Source: Alphaproteobacteria bacterium (lineage in GTDB: Bacteria; Pseudomonadota; Alphaproteobacteria; UBA2136; UBA6156). From it: a DNA stretch of 8,521 bases. This document shows, piece by piece, positions 1 to 4,863 of this stretch. The notes below the pieces were generated by a model. That model saw only the letters and a program-made list of their open reading frames with translations. It was not told the origin of the DNA and made no database searches. The position numbers and the translations under genes are program-made. How positions within the stretch are numbered: position 1 is the stretch's first letter; each line of letters begins with the position of its first letter. The DNA is taken from the NCBI GenBank assembly GCA_027490875.1, contig JAIXXE010000107.1, forward strand, positions 1-8,521, written 5' to 3'.

Positions 1-1407
1 CGCCTGATTGATGGCTTCACGAAAGGCAGGAAGCTGCTCGGCCTGCAGTGTCACGCCTGCGGCGGCGGCATGGCCTCCTCCGGTTTTATAGGTACCCGCC
101 GCCTGTTGTAAGGCAGCGCCTAAATCCAGCCCCGCCGCGCTGCGGCCGCTGCCCTTCAGGCTGCCGTTGTCGTCGGTGCCCAACACAAAGCATGGGCGGC
201 CAGTTTTATCCTTAATCCGGCTCGCCACAATCCCCACCACACCGGGGTGCCAATGGGGCGCGTGCAGAATGGGCGCCAACACCTCCGTCTGTTCCAACTG
301 AACAGTCGCCTGCCCCAAGGCTTCGGCCACAATGGTTTTTTCCAGCGCCTGTCGTGCGGCATTGAGGTCGTGCAGCTGTTGCGCCAGCGGCCAAGCTGCT
401 TCCGGTATTTCGGCCAGCAGCAGCTGCATGGCGGCTTCGGCGTTATCGATTCGCCCCGCAGCATTTAAGCGCGGGCCAAGCACAAACCCCAGTGTGTAGG
501 TGCTTGGCTCGTGACCAGCCCCTGCCACCTGTGCCAAGGCGGCAAGGCCAACGTTCTGCCCCGTGGCCAGCTGTTGCAACCCTTTGGCCACCAGCACGCG
601 ATTGGCCCCTACCAGGGGCATCAGGTCGGCCACGGTAGCCAGTGCCACCAAATCCAGCATGGCCAGCAGGCGTGGCTCGGGCTGACGTTCACTAAAAAAC
701 CCTTGCAGCCGTAACGCCCGGTTCAACGCCATCAACATAAAAAACGCCACGCCGCTGCCACAGAGCATCCCAAGGTTACTCACATCATCAGGCCGATGTG
801 GGTTAAGCAGCGCCGCCACAGCAGGCAGCGGCCCTTGGGGAGGGTGGTGGTCAGTCACAATCACCTGCAACCCTAGGGCCTTCGCTGCTGCCAAGGCTTC
901 GGGCGCATTGGTACCAGTATCCACGGTTAGAAGCACTCTGGCCCCCCGGGCATGAATGGTTTGCATCGCGGCCACATTGGGCCCGTAGCCTTCACTCAAG
1001 CGGTCGGGGATGTACCGCTGCACTGGTACATTCAGCGCGCTTAAATAACGTGTCAGCATGGTGGTGGCGCAGGTGCCATCCACGTCGTAATCACCAAAAA
1101 TACAGAAGGGTAAACGGGCTTCGATTGCGGGAATGAGCACGGCCAATGCGCGGTCCATATCGCGCAGGCTGGCAGGGTCGGGCAGCTGTTCCAATCGCGG
1201 GTTAAGCCACGCGGCAACGGTGGCAGGGTCGGTAAGGTTGCGCTGGGCTAAAATACCTGCCACGGCTGCAGGGAGCCCCAACGATTGTTGCAGCACCGCC
1301 GCCTGCCGCCTGATGGCGGGGCTTGGGAATTCCCACCTTTGGCCGTTGGCCGAAAGCGCTGGCCCCGCTGGCTCTAATGTGGTGTTGGAAAATGCTGGCA
1401 AGCCCAT
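1..1407 (-). CDS. recJ: Single-stranded-DNA-specific exonuclease RecJ, 3' end outside window
   Basis: RecJ is a cytoplasmic 5'-to-3' exonuclease that degrades single-stranded DNA in recombinational repair (RecF pathway) and mismatch repair. The first 469 residues are present; RecJ proteins are usually about 570-600, so roughly the last 100 are lost beyond the left edge. Visible DHH-family motifs, in order: DYDVDG at 106-111 (motif I, metal ligands), TVDTG at 161-165, VTDHH at 184-188 (the DHH motif), DLVALATVADLMPL at 252-265, GPRLNAAGRI at 311-320, HPGVVGIVASRI at 387-398, GSGRS at 419-423, and the DHHA1 signature GGGHAAAAG at 443-451. All expected catalytic Asp and His residues seem intact. 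The ATG at 1407 was chosen because AAGGGG lies just upstream and a terminator hairpin sits directly before it; the frame stays open further upstream but runs into that hairpin. The missing C-terminal part includes the OB-fold region. Identification is firm; the start is likely. Confidence 0.95.
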   Translation of the reverse strand, partial: MGLPAFSNTTLEPAGPALSANGQRWEFPSPAIRRQAAVLQQSLGLPAAVAGILAQRNLTDPATVAAWLNPRLEQLPDPASLRDMDRALAVLIPAIEARLPFCIFGDYDVDGTCATTMLTRYLSALNVPVQRYIPDRLSEGYGPNVAAMQTIHARGARVLLTVDTGTNAPEALAAAKALGLQVIVTDHHPPQGPLPAVAALLNPHRPDDVSNLGMLCGSGVAFFMLMALNRALRLQGFFSERQPEPRLLAMLDLVALATVADLMPLVGANRVLVAKGLQQLATGQNVGLAALAQVAGAGHEPSTYTLGFVLGPRLNAAGRIDNAEAAMQLLLAEIPEAAWPLAQQLHDLNAARQALEKTIVAEALGQATVQLEQTEVLAPILHAPHWHPGVVGIVASRIKDKTGRPCFVLGTDDNGSLKGSGRSAAGLDLGAALQQAAGTYKTGGGHAAAAGVTLQAEQLPAFREAINQA

Positions 1408-1437
1408 CGGCCCCTTGTGCCACAAACTGGCCCAATA

Positions 1438-1462
1438 TAAAAGCCGCTGATCAAGCGGCTTG
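1438..1462 (-). terminator. Rho-independent terminator after the lipoprotein gene
   Basis: Eight-base perfect stem (AAGCCGCT at 1441-1448 with AGCGGCTT at 1454-1461) with a five-base loop. Read on the minus strand it is followed by TTTTAT. It starts 18 bases after the stop codon of the lipoprotein gene and ends about 33 bases before the recJ start. The U-run is short, so termination may be partial and recJ may receive read-through transcription; no separate strong recJ promoter is evident in the 33-base gap. Confidence 0.6.
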
Positions 1463-1478
1463 GCAGGCAGTTCACAGG

Positions 1479-1853
1479 TTATTGCGGGCGAATGAAGGTA
1501 TAGACAACCTGCCCGGCTGGGTTAAGCAGGCAGTGGTAACGAACGGCACGCCATTCGCCCAATGTACCATGGGGCATTCCAAACCAAAGCCCCTCGCCGT
1601 CGTACACCGCGGCTACGGGCTGGCTCCCGATGTTATGGCGCGGTGCGGTAAGGACTGCATTGTAGGTGTTAAGCTGCAAGCTGCGGAAGGTATCGCCCAA
1701 GGTGGCGCGTTGGCTGCGGGCCGCGTGGTCGGTACAGGCCTGTAGCAAGGCCCCCCCTGGTGGTGGAGGTGCCACAGGGATGGCAACATACCGCGTTTGG
1801 CTACAGGCGCCTAAAGCGCCCAATACCAACAATAATCCTGCCATGCGTCGCAT
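1479..1853 (-). CDS. Small predicted lipoprotein of unknown function
   Basis: A 124-residue protein whose family I do not recognise. The N-terminus is a lipoprotein signal: two Arg at positions 2-3, a hydrophobic stretch 5-14, and the lipobox L-G-A-C at 14-17, so Cys17 should be lipid-modified and the mature protein anchored in the cell envelope. A proline-rich tether (P-V-A-P-P-P-P-G-G at 26-34) follows, then a globular part of about 85 residues with Cys40 and Cys108, which could form a disulfide. The C-terminal part (Y-H-C-L-L-N-P-A-G-Q-V-V-Y-T-F) reads like an antiparallel beta hairpin ending the domain. The ATG at 1853 was preferred over a longer frame from 1922 because GAAGGGAT precedes it at 8-9 bases and the signal peptide then begins properly. 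The gene is divergent from hpt and followed by its own terminator, so it is probably monocistronic. The role is unknown. Confidence 0.75.
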   Translation of the reverse strand: MRRMAGLLLVLGALGACSQTRYVAIPVAPPPPGGALLQACTDHAARSQRATLGDTFRSLQLNTYNAVLTAPRHNIGSQPVAAVYDGEGLWFGMPHGTLGEWRAVRYHCLLNPAGQVVYTFIRPQ

Positions 1854-1884
1854 TGATCTGTATCCCTTCGTTGCAAAGTTGTGC

Positions 1885-1914
1885 TTGATATAGCGCGTGT
1901 TATTAAAGTATACA
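1885..1914 (+). promoter_or_regulatory. Candidate sigma-70 promoter for hpt
   Basis: TTGATA at 1885-1890 (five of six matches to TTGACA) and TATACA at 1909-1914 (four of six to TATAAT), separated by 18 bases. It lies in the AT-rich 183-base divergent gap between the lipoprotein gene and hpt, and would give a leader of about 115 bases. The -10 region overlaps GTATAC, which read on the minus strand gives TATACT, a possible -10 for the lipoprotein gene, though without a clear -35. Prediction from sequence alone. Confidence 0.35.
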
Positions 1915-2036
1915 AGTGGCATACAAACATTTTTATGAAACCTTTCACATGGGCAAGACCTTGTCGGGGCATTCTTCAGCTTAAAAACCCTAACAAGGCA
2001 CCTTTACCCATCCACCGAACGCCCTTACACTCAAGC

Positions 2037-2573
2037 ATGATGAAAATGCTCTACAGCGCCGAGGCGATACAATCGCGGGTCGCCGACCTTGCCGCCACTC
2101 TTAACAAGCAATTGGCGGGGAATCGGCAAGTCCATGTGGTGGTGACCATGAACGGCGCCTTCATGTTTGCCGCCGACCTATGCCGCCAACTCTCGGTTCC
2201 TCAAGTGCTTCATTTTACAGGTGGAAGTTACTTTCAGGGCGCTATTAAGCAAGATATTGCCATGAGCGAACAAACCCTCCCGAGCAATTTTAATTTGGCA
2301 CCGGTGGTGGTGATTGAAGATATGCTCGACAGCGGCACGTCGCTCCGTCAACTCCGGCAGATGCTGGGGGAACGTGGGGCTGGGCCAATCACGGTGGTGA
2401 CGCTGTTTAAGCGGGTGGGCAGCAGTGCGGTGGCCGACCATGTCGCCTTTAGCCTCCCCAAGGAATTGTTTGTGATTGGCTACGGCCTGGACATGGATGG
2501 CCGCTACCGCGAGCTGCCAGCTCTCTATACCTTTGAAAATACTGTCATGAGCGGCGAAGTCGGCCGCTGTTAG
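2037..2573 (+). CDS. hpt: Hypoxanthine (guanine) phosphoribosyltransferase
   Basis: A purine salvage enzyme that joins hypoxanthine or guanine to PRPP to give IMP or GMP plus pyrophosphate in the cytoplasm. With the ATG at 2037 it has 178 residues, the normal size for bacterial Hpt. The PRPP-binding motif is VVIEDMLDSGTSL at 91-103, with the acidic pair E94-D95 and D98. Lys125 (in L-F-K-R) and Phe138 (in V-A-F) match the purine-contacting Lys and Phe of the family, and GYGLD followed by R158 six residues after D152 matches the conserved D-to-R spacing near the C-terminus. The pyrophosphate-loop position reads M-N-G-A (38-41) rather than the more common L-K-G-G; I recall N-G versions in other proteobacterial Hpt proteins, so activity is likely kept. 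No good ribosome-binding site precedes 2037, and ATG codons at 2040 and 2046 are also possible. The frame is open back to 1881 but that part has no family resemblance. It is convergent with the ATP-grasp gene. Confidence 0.88.
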   Translation: MMKMLYSAEAIQSRVADLAATLNKQLAGNRQVHVVVTMNGAFMFAADLCRQLSVPQVLHFTGGSYFQGAIKQDIAMSEQTLPSNFNLAPVVVIEDMLDSGTSLRQLRQMLGERGAGPITVVTLFKRVGSSAVADHVAFSLPKELFVIGYGLDMDGRYRELPALYTFENTVMSGEVGRC

Positions 2574-2588
2574 CGCCGCTGTTCGCGG

Positions 2589-3545
2589 TTAACCGTTGGC
2601 GGATGCGTCGGCACGACGCAGGGGTACCACTGGGCCTGCTTGGCTCTTGGCACTCATGCGCTCGGCAATGGCCACCAATTCATGAACAATCGGGGTCGCA
2701 AGGTCACGGCCCGAGGTCCGCTCCAACTCGTTAAGGGTTGGAACGCGAGAAAGTTCCAGCAATTGAGGCCCTTGGGCAGTCCGCAGCAGGTTAACTGCAC
2801 AGAATGGTGCGCCATAAAGCTTAGCAGCGGCCAGCGCCAGCTCGGTTTCTGCGTCGCTGAGCTTCGTAAGCGTAGCCTTGGGGTTGCCATCTTCCTTGGG
2901 GCGCACAAACCCTAAGGGGGCTGTGCGGTGCAAGGCAACTTCCACGCGGTTACCAATCACCAGGGCGCGAATATCCTCGCCCAAGGGAAAGGGTAAATCC
3001 TGCACCAAAAACGACTGCCCACCCGCAGCCAACTGCGCGGCAAATGAATAGGCCTCGCCCGAATGCTGCACCACAGCAACCTTGCGGCCCGTACCACCGT
3101 AACGGCTGCGCATCAGGACTGGAAACACGAGTTCGTTCATAATCACCCGAATCTGCTCGGCACTGCCCAACACCCAACTGCGGGGGGCCGGAATGTTCCG
3201 GCGGGCCAGCAACCGGGCCATGGTCACGTGGTCACCCAGCGGCAAGCGCTGATGGGCGGCAATCGGTTGGCCCCAACTTTGCAACGTATCAACCACTTGC
3301 CAGATATGCTGGTCATCCCAGCGCGCCATTGGCAGGGTTAGGTCAACGGTGGGGTAAGGCTGCCCGCGCCACCGCACGGGTATGGCCCCATGGCTGGAGT
3401 TAAAATCCAGCACCACTTCGGCGGGGTTGATGATTTGAAGTTCGTGACCATGCGCCAAAGCCGCATCAACCAAGCGTTGCTTTAAGGCATGCTGGCCGCC
3501 CATGCCGTTCTGGCTGTGAAATCGGGTGAGAAAGACGAGTTTCAT
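2589..3545 (-). CDS. RimK-like ATP-grasp ligase (divergent)
   Basis: A 318-residue protein of the RimK / alpha-L-glutamate ligase branch of ATP-grasp enzymes, which couple a carboxylate to an amine through an acyl phosphate. The fold order fits RimK: an N-terminal domain starting M-K-L-V-F-L-T-R with H-G-H-E-L-Q-I-I-N-P at 32-41; the linker L-P-L-G-D-H-V-T-M-A-R-L-L-A-R at 101-115 (RimK: N-x-x-x-A-x-x-x-A-R-D-K); the ATP lid glycine loop R-Y-G-G-T-G-R-K-V at 148-156; F-L-V-Q-D at 179-183; D-I-R-A-L-V-I-G at 191-198; and a C-terminal E-L-S-R-V-P-T-L-N-E-L-E-R-T-S-G at 264-279, matching RimK E-V-N-A-S-P-G-L-E-G-I-E-K-T-T-G. Two canonical Mg ligands are changed: Asp to Asn252 and Asn to Ser266, while Glu264 remains. 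The substrate is unknown; ribosomal protein S6 modification cannot be assumed. The ATG at 3545 fits the family start; a start at 3575 would add ten residues. It follows the permease gene by 48 bases, so the two are probably cotranscribed. Confidence 0.8.
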   Translation of the reverse strand: MKLVFLTRFHSQNGMGGQHALKQRLVDAALAHGHELQIINPAEVVLDFNSSHGAIPVRWRGQPYPTVDLTLPMARWDDQHIWQVVDTLQSWGQPIAAHQRLPLGDHVTMARLLARRNIPAPRSWVLGSAEQIRVIMNELVFPVLMRSRYGGTGRKVAVVQHSGEAYSFAAQLAAGGQSFLVQDLPFPLGEDIRALVIGNRVEVALHRTAPLGFVRPKEDGNPKATLTKLSDAETELALAAAKLYGAPFCAVNLLRTAQGPQLLELSRVPTLNELERTSGRDLATPIVHELVAIAERMSAKSQAGPVVPLRRADASANG

Positions 3546-3593
3546 GGGTTTCAAAGTTTCAGGTAATTCCAGCATGGAGCTACGCCGGCCTTA

Positions 3594-4541
3594 TTACAAG
3601 TCCCCCCGCACAAGCTGGGCTGACAGCCCCTGCCGTATCCGGGGGTCCAGCCACAGCATCAAGACGTCACTCAGCCATACACAAACCATGTAAGTTAATG
3701 AAATAAATAATAAACAACCCTGAATGAGCGGGAAGTCGCGTTGGTGCAACCCCTCAACCAATAAAGTGCCAAGCCCAGGCCACCCAAACACGGCCTCGGT
3801 CAACACTGTGCCCGTTAGCACCATTCCAAGTTGTAAAAATATCACTTGAAGCACTGGCCCAATCGCCAAGGGTAAGGCATGGCGCCCCAATTGGCGCAGG
3901 CCCGAAGCCCCCTTGGCCCGCGCTGTAAGCAAACAGGCGCTGGCCCAAACGTCCTGTAAACTGGCTTGTAAAAAGCGCGCCAGCACCATCCCTAGCCCAA
4001 CGCCTAAGGTAAGTGATGGCAAAACAAGGCTTTGCCAGCTATTCATACCCGCCACCGGCAGCCAATTGAGGGCCACGGCCACCCCTGCCACCAACAAAGG
4101 CCCCAGCACAAAGCTGGGGGTGGCCAGCAGCGCCAGCGTCAACCCTTCCAACGCAAAGCGCCCTGCCCCACGTAAAAATAACCCCATAACGCCTGCCAAG
4201 GCCCCAAGGATGAGCGCGACCCCCATCGCGCTGCCAGCCAGCAGCAGCGTGGCGGGCAAGCGTTCCAGCAAAAGAGCCAATACAGGCCTGCCATTCACCA
4301 GGCTGGTGCCCCAATCCCCTTGAAGGAGCCCGCTAAAATACTGCCAAAGCTGTTGCCATAAGGGTAAATCGAGGCCCAGGGCCTGCCGCAGGGCGGCGCG
4401 GTCAACCGGCAGGGCCTGCTCGCCCAGCAATGCGTCAACCGGGTCTCCCGGGGTGGCGTGCAGTAAAAGGGCTACCAGCACCAGCACCAACAATGCAGTC
4501 GGGACCATCGCCAGCAGGCGGTTGAGGGCATAGCGCAGCAT
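3594..4541 (-). CDS. ABC transporter inner-membrane permease, DppB/OppB/NikB type
   Basis: A 315-residue permease of the peptide/nickel ABC uptake family, which forms half of the membrane channel, normally with a DppC-type partner. Family hallmarks: N-terminal M-L-R-Y-A-L-N-R-L-L followed by membrane segment 1 (about 11-29), P-G-D-P-V at 31-35, G-D-W-G-T-S at 75-80, L-P-V-A-G at 161-165, the ATPase-contact loop T-A-R-A-K-G-A at 206-212 running to R-H-A-L-P at 220-224, E-A-V-F-G-W-P-G-L-G at 249-258, and the closing D-P-R-I-R at 299-303. Six hydrophobic segments are visible, near 11-29, 98-123, 135-159, 170-191, 228-251 and 272-297. Length is normal, with no breaks. The ATG at 4541 was chosen over an upstream TTG at 4583 because the family begins exactly there, though no clear ribosome-binding site is seen. 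No binding protein, second permease or ATPase gene is adjacent, so substrate and partners are unknown. The ATP-grasp gene follows directly. Confidence 0.9.
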   Translation of the reverse strand: MLRYALNRLLAMVPTALLVLVLVALLLHATPGDPVDALLGEQALPVDRAALRQALGLDLPLWQQLWQYFSGLLQGDWGTSLVNGRPVLALLLERLPATLLLAGSAMGVALILGALAGVMGLFLRGAGRFALEGLTLALLATPSFVLGPLLVAGVAVALNWLPVAGMNSWQSLVLPSLTLGVGLGMVLARFLQASLQDVWASACLLTARAKGASGLRQLGRHALPLAIGPVLQVIFLQLGMVLTGTVLTEAVFGWPGLGTLLVEGLHQRDFPLIQGCLLFISLTYMVCVWLSDVLMLWLDPRIRQGLSAQLVRGDL

Positions 4542-4612
4542 CGTGGGGCAAGTATGCACAACCTTTAAGCCTTGGGTAAGCAAATACTGCTTGCTGCCGC
4601 AGGCTTGTTAAC

Positions 4613-4645
4613 CTAAAGTGGCACCAACGCAACGGGCCACTTTGG
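4613..4645. repeat. Inverted repeat (hairpin or operator) upstream of rne
   Basis: AAAGTGGC at 4615-4622 is exactly complementary to GCCACTTT at 4636-4643, with a 13-base spacer; one G-T wobble and one C-G pair can extend it to ten pairs (4613-4645). Neither strand has a following T-run, so it is not an intrinsic terminator. It lies about 70 bases upstream of the permease start and 220 bases upstream of rne, so it could be an operator for the divergent promoters or an RNA structure in a leader. Confidence 0.5.
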
Positions 4646-4740
4646 CTCATCGCCGAGAGATTCGCTAAACCACTCGACGTTAGGGCTTTTCAATCCTGAT
4701 CAAGCGGTGGTTGGCACAAGATAAACCACGCCCGCATGGC

Positions 4741-4769
4741 GTGAACTGACCCCGGGCTATTTCTATAAG
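4741..4769 (+). promoter_or_regulatory. Candidate rne promoter
   Basis: TATAAG at 4764-4769 matches five of six -10 positions; a weak -35 (GTGAAC at 4741-4746) is 17 bases upstream. It would give an rne leader of about 90 bases. The -35 match is poor, so this is only a candidate; other weak -35/-10 pairs exist further upstream. Confidence 0.3.
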
Positions 4770-4848
4770 CTTGGTGCCTGAATCAAGACCAGCCGGTCAG
4801 CTGCCCGTTAAGTATTATCACTTGGGGCCCACCCATGCCGAGGCGAAC

Positions 4849-4853
4849 AGGAG
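4849..4853 (+). promoter_or_regulatory. Ribosome-binding site that fixes the rne start
   Basis: AGGAG, ten bases upstream of the ATG at 4864. It supports this start over an upstream in-frame TTG at 4771, and the protein then begins M-K-R-I-L-I-D-A as RNase E proteins do. Confidence 0.65.
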
Positions 4854-4863
4854 TTTCCACCCC

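Larger units (their letters stand above)
4542..4863. other. Divergent intergenic region between the permease operon and rne
   Basis: This 322-base gap has no gene I can support. It must hold the start signals of the minus-strand permease unit and of rne. It contains an inverted repeat at 4613-4645, a candidate rne -10 box near 4764, a small repeat G-T-G-G-T-T / A-A-C-C-A-C at 4707-4712 and 4724-4729, and GACC/GGTC around 4787-4798. No convincing promoter for the permease unit was found. In known bacteria rne mRNA has a structured leader through which RNase E controls its own level; a similar leader could lie here, but that is inference. Confidence 0.5.

Noticed and set aside
1323..1745. Open frame of 140 codons on the plus strand
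   Set aside because: It runs antisense across recJ, the terminator and the lipoprotein gene, and its translation has no recognisable features.
1881..2036. N-terminal extension of the hpt frame by 52 codons
   Set aside because: The frame is open, but the extra residues do not resemble Hpt, would make the protein too long for the family, and cover the likely promoter.
2550..2568. AGCGGC/GCCGCT hairpin at the 3' end of hpt
   Set aside because: Lies inside the coding sequence and is not followed by T residues, so it is not a convincing intrinsic terminator.
2586..2595. Ten-base palindrome CGGTTAACCG between the convergent stops of hpt and the ATP-grasp gene
   Set aside because: Too short and without a T-run on either strand; does not qualify as a terminator and may be chance.
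4542..4583. Upstream TTG start for the permease gene
   Set aside because: The added 14 residues do not fit the family, which starts M-L-R-Y at the ATG at 4541.
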